From Triplophysa rosa (taxonomy: Eukaryota > Chordata > Actinopteri > Cypriniformes > Nemacheilidae), in the NCBI RefSeq assembly GCF_024868665.1, contig NC_079897.1, positions 2,091,133 through 2,155,132 of the forward strand: a stretch of DNA of 64,000 nucleotides, read 5' to 3'. Below the pieces are notes generated by a model that was not told where the DNA came from, did no database searches, and was given only the letters and a program-made list of their open reading frames with translations. Positions 1-12,399 of the stretch are shown in pieces. Numbering within the stretch: position 1 is the first letter of the stretch; every line of letters starts with the position of its first letter. The position numbers and the translations under genes were made by a program.

Positions 1-849
1 AGTCTTCATATTTGATAAAATTATATGCAACCTCTTGATTAAATCAGACCCAATGTTTACCAAGTTGAAAGACTGCAGCCATTTCAATAGAAATAGGTCT
101 TTTCTGCAACCTTTCCTTAAATATTTTGTTACCATATTTGAACCTTATCTACATTTTCACAATAACGTATATGACTGACTTTTATAATTGGTAAATTTTA
201 AGGTTTTTTATAATCATTGACATTGAACAGATTTGGAAAATATTGTCTTTAATTCTGTTCTGATTAATTCTTGTGATTTTTGGTTTAGAACTTTTAAACA
301 TTTCGTTCTGTTATGCCCACACACAATGCCATATGCCGTTTATGAATGCTGTAATAATTCTATGTAAAATTAGAGTGAATTACGTAGCGCTGCCCGATGA
401 GCTTGGAAACAGTAAGCTATATACAGTATGAAATAATGCACATCTAAGACATTTCATTAAATATATATAACTTTAAACAGCTGTGAGCTAATGACCTGCA
501 TCATGAATAAATATTTATTTCTGTTCACTGTTATGTTTGCACATGCCATGACACTAATAGTTTGATACATGCACCAAGCATGTGCGGAGTGCATACTGGG
601 GTTAATTTATTATCACGTGTCTAGCTGAATCTGTCTATTGAGCAGTGACATCAAATGTTCTCTACTAGAATTTTATCTACAAATTTTGTGCAACATTAAT
701 GCCATTTCCACGTTGCTATTTACTGACTGTTAATTGTAAATTAATGTTAGATTCACCATTCACTTTCTGAACTTTCTGTTAGATGAGTGGGAAAAATAGC
801 TTTGCATGTTGTATAAATTGACAGCGCTATTAGCAGAATTCATTGTGTA
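1..849. other. AT-rich noncoding sequence, no feature recognised
   Basis: No open frame of note, no inverted repeat and no recognisable dispersed repeat was seen. The base composition is AT-rich with many scattered stops in all frames. Confidence 0.6.
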
Positions 850-2175
850 GAATTAGTGTTGCTTTCCTCAACGAAAATTATGACGAAATATGGTCGTCAA
901 CGAACCTTTATCACGTGACGAAAACGAGACGAGATGCAACGTAAATGCTGGTCATGTGACGATGACTATAATTAAATGTATAATGCAATATTGTTGACGA
1001 ATAAAAACGAGACTAAATGTGGTTTACAAAATAAAAACTATGCTAAAATGTCTCTTCATTTTCGTTGACCAAAACGAGACGAGACGAAATGTTATAACGT
1101 TATTTCTTCTGATGCTTTAACCTAGATGCGGAGCTGAATCCTGTTATTTAAATGTCATCTGGCTGCACGTGTCTGAGTGAATTATGTGCACAGTTTAACA
1201 TACAACACGAGTGATGGTCGAGGATTTATCTGCGTCTGCTCTGTATGAGGATATGAACACATGAACTTCATCTCCACAGTTGCTCTGAGAGTTTATTTTA
1301 CGAGCGTTTACTGTTTGAGTGACGCTATCAGCAAACACAAAAACTCAAGCGTCTTCCCAAAGACCCATCAAAATAAAAGTCCCGTTAAATTGAACACTCA
1401 GACAAAAAATACTTTAGTGAACTATAATAACTTTAAACCTCTCTAGCTCCAGTGCTATGTGCAAAAAAAGTCTGCATTAATTAACTGCATTCTGTATGCT
1501 ACTACAGCGCACTAGGGCAGTCACTCTTTTCCTGTTGGTTCTTTGCAATGCTGGCAAATGTAACCTTCCAGTTGACTTGCCAAATCACTTCCATTTGTTT
1601 TATTAATAAAGGATATTGCAAGTAAAATCGGTCTGGGTTATGACAAATACTTTGATTTTAATAGTCACACAGCGAGAAAAAGAAAATTTCTATAGGAAAA
1701 AGATGCATCGAGAATTGTTTTATCATCACATCCTAGCCCTCTGAATCGTAACCGAATCGCATCGTGACGTGCCTAGAGATTCCCACCCCTACCGATGGCC
1801 GTAAATTCAAATCAGACGTCTTCGTGTCTGGAATAAGATAACCTTGTTTTAAATGGGTTTGGCTAAAATAAAATTTTGGTTTCGTCTATACTACTATACT
1901 TATACTGACTGGGTTACATAGAATTGCATTACTAAAACGAGACTAAAATACAATTTTCATTGACTAAAACTAGACTAAAATGTCATCAGTTTTCGTCGAC
2001 TAAAACTAGACGAAAATAGTCATGGATAATTCTGACTAAAATAAGACTAAAAAGCTCAGACTTTTAGTCGACTGAAACTTGACTAGACTAAAAAGAGTAT
2101 GAACGTGACTAAAACTAATAAAAACTAAAATGACAGCTTGACACAAAGACTAGACTAAAGCTAAAATTAAAACAG
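850..2175. repeat. Degenerate 'actaaaa / gacgaaa' dispersed repeat, two blocks
   Basis: Two blocks, about 870-1095 and 1890-2165, are built from variants of the words 'acgagacgaaa', 'gactaaaa' and 'gtcgacgaaa', recurring every 10-25 bases in imperfect form. Between them lies sequence including a short stretch near 1700-1800 ('agattcccacccctac') that resembles another fragment common in fish genomes. The blocks could be the ends of one old element of about 1.3 kb or two separate insertions. No coding sequence survives. Family name not assigned. Confidence 0.6.
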
Positions 2176-2523
2176 GCCGCCAAAAACAAAACTATGTAGA
2201 ATAGATTAAAGCAGAAGAGGTCTTTGTTTTAGGTAATTGTCAGACAGTAAAGCTACCTCGATTTTTAATAGTTTTTCTAATTCTGCGATTTTTCTGATTA
2301 TTTCTTCTAATCAAATCTTATATATGTTCTGATTGGCTGTGTTTAACCTGTCGCTAGATTTTTTTGCAAACTTTACTTGGCTAAGACCAGGCTTTTTAGA
2401 AGCACTTTTAACAGCATGAGATGTATTTGAAATGTGTTTTAACGGTTAGCTGCTACTTAAAATGTGTCCTCCAAATATAGTGATCTGTGACATGGCATTT
2501 TTAGATCAGGTGACTGATTAGCT

Positions 2524-2546
2524 CAAACAAACAAACAAACAAACAA
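2524..2546. repeat. (CAAA)n microsatellite
   Basis: About 5-6 perfect tandem copies of the tetranucleotide caaa. An open frame running through it on the minus strand owes its FVCLFV tail to this repeat and is not a gene. Confidence 0.9.
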
Positions 2547-2699
2547 TCTGAATTTAGCAAGATTGCAACGTCTACCCAAGCAAATGTCATTGAGATAAAT
2601 CCTGACACATACAGTAGCTTTCTCCATGTGTTGTGCTGTTCGCTGTTGACTTTTTTTATTAAAACGTATATTTCTTACATTTTTCTTTAGAAATACATA

Positions 2700-3084
2700 G
2701 GCTGTGTCCGAAAGCTTAGGCAGCCGACTTGATGCCTCGCTTGATGCCTCGCTCATGAGGCAATGCGTTCGGAGGCAGCATTTAGACACGAAGGCAGCTC
2801 CGAGAAACACATTCGGACAGCCTTCATCTTTCTTGGCTGGCATTTTATTTTTTTTAACTCGACCTTGCTCGACCAATCACACCCCCCCCTGTGAGCACAC
2901 GCATTGAATTGTGGGACATTGAAGGCAGCGAAGGATACATCTATGCTGCCTTCAAAAATCGACCTGATGGAGGTATCTCAGGAGACAGGAAGTATGCAAA
3001 GATTGGATTCAGACGTGCCTTGATGCCTTCCTACCTTGAAATGCTGCCTTCGAAGGCAGCATTTTAGAGCTTTCGGACGCAGCC
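2700..3084. mobile_element. MITE with 'gctgtgtccgaaagct' terminal inverted repeats
   Basis: The left end (2701-2716) and right end (about 3068-3083, 'agctttcggacgcagc') are inverted copies with one or two mismatches. The five bases 'catag' occur immediately outside both ends (2696-2700 and 3084-3088), a plausible target-site duplication. The interior repeats 'gatgcctcgcttgatgcctcgctc' style words and several copies of 'aaggcagc' in both orientations, giving a fold-back structure. There is no transposase. Superfamily is uncertain: the 5-bp duplication does not fit hAT or Tc1 cleanly. Confidence 0.75.
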
Positions 3085-3105
3085 ATAGATTATGCAATTC
3101 GCTGG

Positions 3106-3364
3106 TTGCACAGCATGGTGCTGGTGAGCTTTTGGGACGCCAGAGTCGGCAGAGTAATTTCCGGTCGTATAACACTGTAGAGAAAAGGATGTTTTTTAGA
3201 TAAAAAAGAAGAAATTTATATATAAGCGATATGACGGATCCTCTTTACATTGCTGAGCACTTCATTAAGCCAAAACAACTCGATAGTGTTATACGAACGG
3301 AAATTAGTCTGTGGACTCTGGCATCGCAAAAGCTCACCGCCATCACCGGCGCCATATTGTGCAA
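3106..3364. mobile_element. Fold-back element with ~75-bp arms
   Basis: The left arm (3106-3178) and right arm (3283-3364) are imperfect inverted copies. Shared blocks include 'gtgagcttttg', 'gccagagtc', 'taatttccg' and 'cgtataacact'. The central loop is about 104 bases of AT-rich sequence. The right arm carries an extra stretch of about 9 bases near the 'ggcgcc' end. It sits about 20 bases downstream of the preceding MITE, so the two may be adjacent independent insertions. No coding capacity. Confidence 0.7.
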
Positions 3365-4635
3365 GTAGCCCATATAAATATGAAAAAACTTGAAATGTAC
3401 AGAATTAGTGGAAAGATCCTTTAAACGATGTTGTATGGAGCTCTATAAAAGCAGGCTGCTGGTTGTTAACTCTTGGTATTTTTTCCACCTTTGTAGATAT
3501 CCTTCGTTCATTCATGTCGGCTTGTTTATTTCTAACCCACGGAACTCGATTTCAGTTATTACTGTGATATCTAGGGGCTGAGATTCTCTTCTTTATAAGT
3601 GAAATGACTAACACAACAAAATTAGTCCCATAGACCACCTGTGAATAGCAATAAATTAGGCCACACGAGTTTTTATAGACCTCGAAATAAAACTCGTACA
3701 TCAATTCATTTCTATCAATGTCGCAGAAGTACGTCAAGTCTAGTTGACGAGCCGCTCCGTCACTGTCCGATAAGCATCGTCTACCGGGGTTTGTTCCACT
3801 TGTCAAGCTCTTATTTATTGACAACACGTTAACTGTACGTACACGACGAAACAGCGGAAATAATGCGGCGTGTAGCATATGTGTGTGATCATGCATGCGG
3901 GCGGCGTGGCTTTCTGCCAGGCGTTACGTGACGGCAGCCGCGCGTCGAGCTGAACCGTCTCGTCGTGTCTTGCTGAGATCTGTGCCCCTGCTCCCACCGC
4001 AATGAAATTACATGTTTGTGATGTTCATCTCACAGAGACGTATTCAAGGCCCATTTATTTGGAATTGCTTTTAGTGTAATCCAATAAAGACATTTTTTCA
4101 TTTATTTCCATGGTGAAATTTCTGCTGAGGCGATGTGGGCCAGCGTTTCCTTCATTAGCCGTAATAATAACAGTAATAGCAATAACCGCATTAAAGACAA
4201 TTATTACAGTGATCCTCATCATCATCTACATCAATAATGTCAAAGTGTACAGCACACTGGGCATTAGTCATTTATAGAGTGAATTAAATCGGAGGATTAT
4301 CGTGTGTGGGGGGTTAACAGGAGAAAAGGCTAGAGAAATGAGAGGCCTTCTTCACCGTTATTGATCGCCGCGCTGTTGGTTAAAGAGGGATGTTTATGTC
4401 TTTTGTTTACTCGAGAACTCAACAGATGACCGGGGGTTTATCTGAACTAGTTTTTAATGGTTGGTTTATGTATCTGTGTGTCAGATGGTTGTTGGTTTTT
4501 TAAGGTTCAATACTCATGTTCTGTGTTTTTATATTTTGAGTCCCAGAGACCCCAGAGCTGTATTTGTAAAAAATAATAATAGCAAATTTAAGATGAATTT
4601 GTGTCTGTTGAGCAATGTAGTAATGTTTTTTTGTG
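3365..4635. other. Noncoding sequence without recognised features
   Basis: Short open frames on both strands overlap each other and show no domain or splice context. The stretch 4140-4290 is moderately AT-rich and simple. Nothing else was recognised. Confidence 0.55.
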
Positions 4636-4975
4636 TTAAGTCAAGTCAAGTCAATTTATTTATAGAGCACAACTTTAACACAACCATCGTTGATCCAAAG
4701 TGCTTTACAATAAAAGGTTAGATAAAAAGCAACAGAGGTCAAAATTGATATAAAATATAAAGTCAAAATAAAATCAAAACAAAAGTACCATACACAGCAT
4801 AACTCAAATGCAAGGGTGTAAAAATTTGTCTTTAAATTTGATTTAAAAACACTGAGTGATGGAGAGGCCCTGATAGTAAGGGGTAGACTGTTCCAGGGGT
4901 CAGTCTGACCCCAGCTATCTTTTTGTAGCAAAAAAATATCATCTTTTTGATCTGGGATCTCTGTGACCACAAGCA
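4636..4975 (-). mobile_element. 5'-truncated LINE, reverse-transcriptase C-terminus plus 3' tail
   Basis: Read on the minus strand, a frame from 4970 to 4656 contains the residues WNSLPLTIRASPSLSVFK, followed by S-N-L-K-T and -LAF (about 4895-4812). This matches the pattern at the very C-terminus of fish non-LTR retrotransposon reverse transcriptases, where a W-N-S-L-P core is followed by S-L-x-x-F-K and L-K-T. Downstream on the same strand is a short 3' region ending 'aaagcactttgg' ... 'ataaataaattgacttgacttgac', the tandem pentamer tail typical of such LINEs. Only the last 100 or so codons remain, so the copy is dead on arrival. The clade (L2, CR1 or other) was not determined. Confidence 0.75.
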
Positions 4976-6555
4976 GAAGTTATTTATGCATCCATATAAC
5001 TTTTAAAAGCATTATATAGGTGTATTATTGTCTATAGTCATTTATTAATTATTATAGTTTTTAAGCCAGTGTATGCGAAGAACAGAACATGAGGGTTAAA
5101 TGGCACATCAAGTTAAAAAGTTACATATAGTTACGGTTATATTAGCTGTTTTTGAATAGAAGAATGCGTGTGTGTCAAAGCAAATTAGTGTCTGATCAAT
5201 TGGATACCATAGAAAATGACCCCCAGAATTAAATACAGAATTAAAATTAAAGCCGTCTTTTGACGTATAGCCTTATGATTAGCTGTCACTGGACAAAAAA
5301 ATATATTCGTCCTACAGTTTTTTTTTTCATTCTTAATTTCTTATTTCTAGATTATGAATTTAGTTCATTAAGTAGTATTTGATATAAAAAAGTGTGTTTA
5401 TATAAAGAGAAAAGTCTTTAAGAAAAGATAAAATTGCCCCTGAAAATGAACTCCTGGGGGCATAAATTACCCTCTGATAAAAAACGCAATGACACTAAAA
5501 ATGACACGATTATTGTGTTTTCATGGTGGTTCATTGTAATTTCAGAGTCCTCAGGTGCTGGTGGTCATCCCCGCTGTTGCTTCCCGAAGCCTCCTTTACG
5601 TATGTAGGAATGCAGCTGGCCATTTATTTAAATGCTCATATACACCATTACACAAGCAATTTCTTTATTCTCACAGCAGTCTTAAAATCCTCATGGGCGT
5701 TGTGTTTATCAGAAGTTAGATTACAACAGCGAAGGTACGGGGTCAGAGAAGTTAAACGGAGAAGCCGAAAGGGGCCCAAAACCAACACCCCACTGGACAG
5801 AACATGTCCGCCAGTTGGCTACCTTCACGAACTCTCGGAGGCTTGTAGGAACCTGGATCTGCAGTGATCGTCAGAGCAGCAAACTGTTTCCTGCTCTGCA
5901 AAAAATGAATATTTGAATATGCGCTCCTAAACCAGCTTAAATTGGATCATTTTATTGTGCCGCTCCACCCTGCCAAAATGCCAAGAGAGTGTGGGTCTTG
6001 GCGAAGGCCGGCACTCCTGAATCTTCCCCGCGGCCTGCGCGCCCCCTACCCCTCCACACTATCTGCTGACACAGAGTCTTGCCCCGGGCCGCCTGCTCTC
6101 CGCATGGCCACCCCCTGCCGGGGAAAGCTGCACTTAGTTAGAGAGAGCTGGAGGCGACCCAGCACACAACTGGCCAGCAGGCCACTCTATGCGTGACGTT
6201 TACAGTGTGTGTGTATACGTTTGTGCTGTCATAATGTATGTGCAATGCATGGAAATATAGCTGAAATTAGTAGGATCTTAAGAAGTTATGGAAATTGCTA
6301 TGGTGAAAATATATTTAGTTTTGCTCTGCTCTAGACTATTTAATCAGATAGATTTATACCGCAAGTTGTTCTTGCATAGAGTAAAACTTACCTTAAAGTG
6401 TTTGGCTATTTGTATTCATTAATTGTGGGAATATAGTTACATTTTCAGATTTTTGTAGAAGAAAGTGTACTTTTGCATATTTGGAATTACATATATTTAG
6501 TTCAGTGTATTTTTCATACAAATAATAAAACCAGACGTTATCTCACTGTCTAGCC
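4976..6555. other. Noncoding sequence without recognised features
   Basis: AT-rich to about 5500, then a GC-richer patch at 5690-6190 containing short open frames (5523-5867 and 5942-6196, plus strand). Neither has a recognisable motif, a good splice context or a homologue I can name. I see no repeat structure. Confidence 0.5.
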
Positions 6556-6906
6556 TTAAAGGGACGGTTCACCAAAAAATAGACATTCTGTCATCATTTA
6601 CATACCCTCGAGTTGTTCCAAATCTGTATACATTTCTTTGTGCTGATGAACACAGAGAAAGATATTTGAAAGAATTGACTACCATAGTAAGAAAATGACA
6701 ATGGTAGTCAAAGGTCAAAGAAATTTATAAAGTAATTTTTCCTATAATGGTAGTCAATGGCGACCGAGAACTGTTTGGTTACAAGCATTTTTCCAAATAT
6801 CTTTCTCTGTGTTTATCGGAACAAAGACATTTATACAGATTTGGAACAACTTGAGGGTGAGTGAATGGAAACAAAAATTCCATTTTCGGGTGAACTGTTC
6901 CATTAA
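6556..6906. mobile_element. TTAA-flanked MITE, 'gttcacc' family
   Basis: TTAA lies at 6556-6559 and again at 6903-6906. The ends 'aagggacggttcacc' and 'gggtgaactgttccatt' are inverted. The arms continue as an imperfect hairpin: 'ccaaatctgtatacattt' near 6620 is matched by 'tatacagatttgg' near 6830, and 'cagagaaagatattt' near 6654 by 'aaatatctttctctg' near 6797. This family is one of the commonest short elements in cyprinid genomes. TTAA at both ends suggests mobilisation by a piggyBac-like transposase, which is an inference from target preference only. Confidence 0.85.
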
Positions 6907-7039
6907 GGGTTGAACATTATTAGTAAGTTATACATAACAGGCTTTTATACTAGTGAAATGTTACAGCAATATTGTTTTTGATAATTGCTGTTGTTAGCAC
7001 ACAGATCATCTGAAGACCCCTGGATGTTTATCACTACCC

Positions 7040-7319
7040 AGGGGCCGGATTCACTGTTCTTAAGAGAAAATATAGGAAGCTCGTAAGAATGTTCCTTCTT
7101 AAGAAGTTCTCAAATATTTACCTAAGAATAAATAATTTCATAAGACTAAAATGACATATGCTTTGTAAATCAATCTTGAAAAAAATTAAGAACCGCCGTA
7201 AGAAGTTTTTTCGGGAATACAAAACATTCCTAACTTTTTTTCTTAAATTACAGTTTAAGAAAAAATATGCCAGTTAAGAAGAATTTTCTTCTTAAGAATG
7301 TTTTGTGAATCCGCCCCCC
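7040..7319. mobile_element. MITE with 'ggggccggattcac' ends
   Basis: The left end 'ggggccggattcactgttc' (7040-7058) pairs with the right end 'tgtgaatccgcccccc' (about 7304-7319). Inside, multiple 'cttaaga' / 'tcttaag' words alternate on both strands, so the whole 280 bases folds on itself. No coding capacity and no clear target duplication. Confidence 0.75.
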
Positions 7320-7684
7320 GGTTTTTACCAACCCATGTTGGCTGAGGCATTTTCAGGTAATCCTTTACTGAAATATAAAAATAGGATTTTATTGAATATA
7401 ACTGATTGTGTTTATCTTAAGAAATTAAGTCATATTCACTGGAATGACATTAGAGAGGGTTAATCATTACAGAATTTTCATATTTCTGTGAATTCTTTCA
7501 ATGCAGACCTGCAAGTAATGTCTGGATGTACCTTTTCTGTGGCATAAGTGGTTTGAAAACTTGAGGAAGTAAAGGATTAGACATTTGGGTTGACTGATAT
7601 TGCAATACAAGCCATCATTGCTGTTACCAACCAAACCGAATGCTTACGTTGGGCAAAGCCTCTGAAATGAATGCGATGGTCTTA
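7320..7684. other. Noncoding spacer between two transposable elements
   Basis: AT-rich unique sequence; no gene, repeat or motif recognised. Confidence 0.5.
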
Positions 7685-8385
7685 CAGGGCTCTAGACTAA
7701 CACTTGAGAGAGGTGGCACTGGTGCTTCCAAGTTATTCAGTTGGTGGCACCAGCCCTCAATTTGATAGCACCAGAGTCGTGGGGTGAGATAAGAAAAAAG
7801 AATCACTAAAACTTCATTAAAATGTATTTAATACATTAATAAATCAATTTGTTTATGATTGAATTATTTTTATTGTATATGTAAACTCTCTTTCAACACT
7901 TTACCAGATATAAAGCACATCTTTCTTAAAGCTACTTCCTTTATTTGTTGTGAACAACTCGTATAAGAGAACACAATTCCTTTAATATCAGTGAGTGTTT
8001 TTGGGCCCGTCCTTTGTTGTTTGATGAACATTGCGTGCATTCGCATTTATAATATGCTCCGTTACGGCCCCATACGTTAGCGGCCACCGCCTCCGTTCCG
8101 GTCCCATACGTTAGCGGCCCACCGGGAAAATGCCCGGTACGCCAGATGGCCAGTCCGCCCCTGGCACTGATAGATATTGAATGGTTGAAGGAGTGGAGAC
8201 GAAAATGAGTGCATGAATGCGCCGCTTGCGCGATATAACATTTCAGCGCATTAAATTTATAATACGCAAAAATTATATATTGATCAGTTGGGCAGTCGCA
8301 CCGGTGCGACCATTAAGAAAAACTTGTCGCACTGGCAGGAAAAATAGTCGCAAAATGCGACCATTTAGTCGCAGTCTAGAGCCCT
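7685..8385. mobile_element. hAT-like non-autonomous element, 'cagggctctagact' ends
   Basis: Left end 'cagggctctagact' (7685-7698) is an inverted match to 'agtctagagccctg' (about 8372-8385). The flanking 'tctta' occurs directly outside both ends (7680-7684 and 8386-8390). An 8-bp duplication would be expected for hAT, and only five bases match, so the superfamily is tentative. The subterminal region on the right repeats 'gtcgca' and 'gcgacca' several times. Near 8064-8120 the words 'catacgttagcggcc' and 'cggtcccatacgttagcgg' form a short internal duplication. A short open frame at 8217-8411 spans the right end and is not a gene. Confidence 0.7.
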
Positions 8386-8390
8386 GTCTT

Positions 8391-11300
8391 AAGACAGCCG
8401 ATTACCCATGACTCCATAATTGCAACATGAGTGTAATGACACATTACTATCTTTTTTGTTTTGGTAATAGATCTTTACCGAAATTTTACTTCCTACTGTC
8501 ATTAAAATAGAGACTAGATTTGCCTGATTATATCCAGTTATTGTCGTTTCATTTTACTTGGCATTGCTTTTAATCACCCCTGTCAATTTGGAACTCTCAT
8601 TTATCTTTCATCATGCAACCTGAAGTATGTTTTTCTCGGCAGTCCCCTCCACATTTCCCATCAAACTTCTCTCATCAGTTCGCCATAATTGGCTCATTAG
8701 ATTTCTGTTAATTAGCCTATAAAGCCTAATGTTTTAAAATACCTTGTTTCTTTTCATAGCATTCAGTTCTAGAACTATTCTTTCTTTCTTTCATTAAATC
8801 ATTTTGAAGTAGATTTTTTTCTGAATTAGTTCAAACTTTGTTGGCGTCGTTTAGTTGAGTTTCCGCGTTCTCTGGCACATGCGTGTTCCCGCGATGCAGT
8901 CGACGACATCGACCTTGTTTGTGTTTCACGCTTTTTTTGGAGGGTGTGTTGCGTTTAAGCGTTCCTTTCTGTTCAGCTTTGTTTTACGAAACGCATCACA
9001 TTCCACTGCCTTCCAATTTAGAGTCTCTTTGTACGTGTCAGCCATGCAGGACTTGCCTCGTATTTAGCTGCGAGAAACTTCTAAGAGTCAGTTTGTTTGT
9101 AAAACAAGGCAATTTAAACAAGCAGCTGGCAACAGAGATCAGCGTCTCACAACACTTTACTGCTTCTTCCCTGATGCGGTGCAGATCGATGTCTAGACAT
9201 ACATCTGTCGGCGTGCCCTGCTACTCTTCATGGAACGATGCATTGAGAGGCATTGAGTGTGTGTTTGTGTGTCTGCATTGTTTACACAGACTTATTTATA
9301 AAGAGCCAGATCCTACAGAGGGCCGATGAATGACAAATTAACAATCTGCTTGAAGTTTCTCCAACAGCCACCATTTGTATTATTTCAGCATTCACTTGAA
9401 CTGGTTGTTGGGATGCTTCTTATGTTCCGATGAACAGAAAAATGTGTTCGCTCTGAATGTATAAAATGGGAGTATGCTATAAACGTCAAAAACAAAACTT
9501 ATGCGTTGATGGTCTCGGCTTCTCAGATGCAGCGTTGCTTCGAATGCTCGGGGGCGTGCGGTCCCTTTAAAGCATTACCAACCATAGCGGCATTTTTTCC
9601 GGCTTTCCTGGCGTTCCATCTGCATGATGGATATTGCTTAAAGTATTTCAATTTGACATACCCAAATCATGTTATTGAAAATAATGTGCCGCACCGAGTG
9701 GCCAATTTGTAAGCCGCTTGCTTCACTAACTTTCTTTTGACTTTGCATTTCTGCCCAGGCCACAGAAGCAATTGCTGAGGATGTGAACACGGAGCGGGAA
9801 TCTATTCATGGAGTGAAGGAACGTAGCTATTGTTTGAGATTGATCAGTCCTTGGCATACTTCTGAAGGCTTTGTAGGGGCCTTGTGCCATCCAACATCCT
9901 TCACCAGGGATGTTGCTCTCCCATCACACATTTGTCGATTTTCCCCAACTCAACTTTTGACCACATCGTCTTAACTTTAGATTGACCCTGCTGATCCTCC
10001 TTTGTGCCAGAGTAAAGATTGCGAAGCGGCAGTGGGGCTGCCAACAGCTCGGCAAGCTGACGGGCGAAGCCTCGTTCGTGGTTGTTTTTGCCTCCTGCAA
10101 CATTCCCAGTCTCGGCCCATGCCAGTCTATATGACTTATAGAGTTTGGGCCTTATACTGCCAATTCCACTTAGAGTGCATTTTTCTGATAAACAAAAGCA
10201 CATTCAAGCTTCAGCTCCTCATTTCACACTGTGTGCTTTGGCTCGGGGCAGTGCTTTCCTGAAGCCCTTGGCCTACAGTCCAAAGAATGGCTCCAGTTGG
10301 CTTTCCTTGAAAAAAAAAATGGAAAAAAGCAGCCACATGTGGAGGATTAGACTCCATCTTTCATCCTCCACGCTCTCACTCACCCTCTTCTGCCCAAGCC
10401 CACCGGCTCCCCCTCGATGCTAACGCCACGACTCAGGACGCGCAAGCCCCATGCGTGTTCGCACCTCCAGCTTCCAAACTTACCTCTGCCTCCTCGCTTC
10501 GGATCATCCGCACTTACGCCGCTGTAAGAAGTTCTTTTGGCAGCAGTAGAAGCAGAAGGGAGTCTATATAGGGCAGTTACGAAAGAGAATTTGCGTTATC
10601 GGCGGTGGATGTGCCGGCCTGCGCGGGCCAGATTCGTAGTGTAGAAAAGCTTGGAAGTTTTCAAGAAAGTTTCTCCTGTTTTTTTCACCACCCACTGGCC
10701 TGAATGCAGTTATAGTGTGTAAATATTTCTGAACACTGTTATACAATACGCTGCATGTTATGCGAATAATGCACATATGGTGCTCCTAACAAGACGATAG
10801 CGACGCTTTACATATTCTTATGCACATTTGAAATGCACGTAACCCCTTACATGAGATACGCACACCAGATGGAAAGATAGAACGGTGCATGACAAACATG
10901 ACTCTTAATACACCCACTATTAAAAATGCTATGCTTCTGATCAGACAATAGGCAACCCTATGTGAGGCCTTTGTCTTCAAGCCGACAGGAATATCAGAGC
11001 AGTTATTAGAGGCGGATGTTAAATGATAGCTGTGGTACAGGTTGACCCCCAGGGCATGGGCTGTCTCCGAGAACAGATGTGCCACCCACTCGCAACAGTT
11101 GTACTCTTCCCACAATGGCCTGGTGGGAGTAGATTGGCCAGGGAGAGGACAGATGATAATGGTTTACGTCAAATGTTCTTCTGCTTCTGTTTGGGACCCG
11201 GGCGCACTTCAGCCAACAAGTCTGGAGTTGGAAGAAGGATGTAGAGGAGGGCAAGAAGAGGTCCAGCAGGTCATATTTGAAAGGTAATCACTCCCCTTTT

Positions 11301-12128
11301 TTTGTGCTTTGTAACGGTGCGGAGAATGACCATGTGCATAAAAGACGTAACCTGTCACTGGTTCTAAAGGCCGCTTTAGAGCGGTTTGAGATTCAAACGT
11401 TTCATTAAATTGGATGCGTTGGGTGACAGCTTGACTCTTGGGGAACATGGCCAGACTGCTGAAATGAGATCATGAGCGAGATAAGCGTTGTGAGTGCAGG
11501 GACTAAGTGGAATGAACGCTGTTGACACATGAACCGAGCAGTTGCACACGACTTTGTGCGGAAATTCGTGTGTCAATACAGTCGCTTATTTTCTCTGATC
11601 CCTTCGCACGATCTCGCACCCCACTGGCTTCCCTCCGCACGCCGGCGAATGAGAGTGGATTACTGAAGTCTTTCCGTCTGCGATCACCTATTTCGTACTC
11701 TTGTCTTTTATTTCCAGGTATATTGTTCCTGAGTAGATGCGTGCTGTGCTTACTTGTTGTATTAAGAGTGCAGGAAATGTGTTTTATTGTTGGATGTTTT
11801 GGCAAAACCAAGCAGGTTATCTGTAGGCCTCTTCACAATTGTTCTTAACATTGTCACGACTATTGAACCGTATAAAGTGATGATATATTACCAGTCGCCC
11901 ACGCTTTAATTTCCATTTCCGTTCGAGAAACTTTTTTTGTGTGTTGTTTAGTGAAATGCTAATGAGTTTCAGTTTTTACTGTATATGATGTGAACAGCTT
12001 GATAGAATTAAATGAAAAAAGCTTTAAAATCGCTGGTGAAGGTTGGTGCGCCGCTGTACGTCCTCAGTGGCCGTTCCAGGGAAGATGAACAGAAGGGACC
12101 ACCGCTCCTCAATGCACATTGATCGGTT
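8391..12128. other. Unique noncoding sequence, several short chance frames
   Basis: No recognisable gene, RNA or dispersed repeat. An acceptor-like site occurs at 9758 ('ctttgcatttctgcccag'), followed by an open frame to 9974 without a convincing donor. A pyrimidine-rich acceptor immediately followed by GT occurs at 11717. Open frames at 8883-9329, 10564-10776 and 11522-11848 have no motif or homologue I can name. GC content rises modestly in 10.0-11.3 kb. Confidence 0.5.
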
Positions 12129-12129
12129 T

Positions 12130-12150
12130 CCTCTCTCTCTCTCTCTCTCT
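12130..12150. repeat. (CT)n microsatellite
   Basis: About ten perfect CT dinucleotides. Confidence 0.85.
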
Positions 12151-12399
12151 TTATTTCCCCCACTTATTTATTTTATCTGTTCAGTGGCAGCAAGATGTGT
12201 AGATTCATTCAAACTCTCGAGATTCCGCGTGTGTTATTCCCAGAGGGCAAAAATTAATTCCTCCTCCTCTTTTTCAACACTTAGGTGCAGTGGCGTCTCT
12301 TTCGTTCCCCTCTGAGAGAATGCAGAAGAGGAGGAACTGGTCCCGAGGGAATCTCGTCTATATAGTATTTCATCCACACTTTAATCCGCCGCTGCGTTG

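Noticed and set aside
8883..9329. 148-codon open frame, the longest outside repeats
   Set aside because: No domain or signal peptide recognised, no splice context, overlapping alternative frame; chance is likelier in 64 kb.
9759..9974. Exon starting after 'tttctgcccag' with a 72-codon open frame
   Set aside because: No adequate donor before the stop and no recognised protein; could be revisited with RNA data.
11522..11848. 108-codon open frame on the plus strand
   Set aside because: Overlapped by comparable frames on the other strand, no motif, composition as expected by chance.
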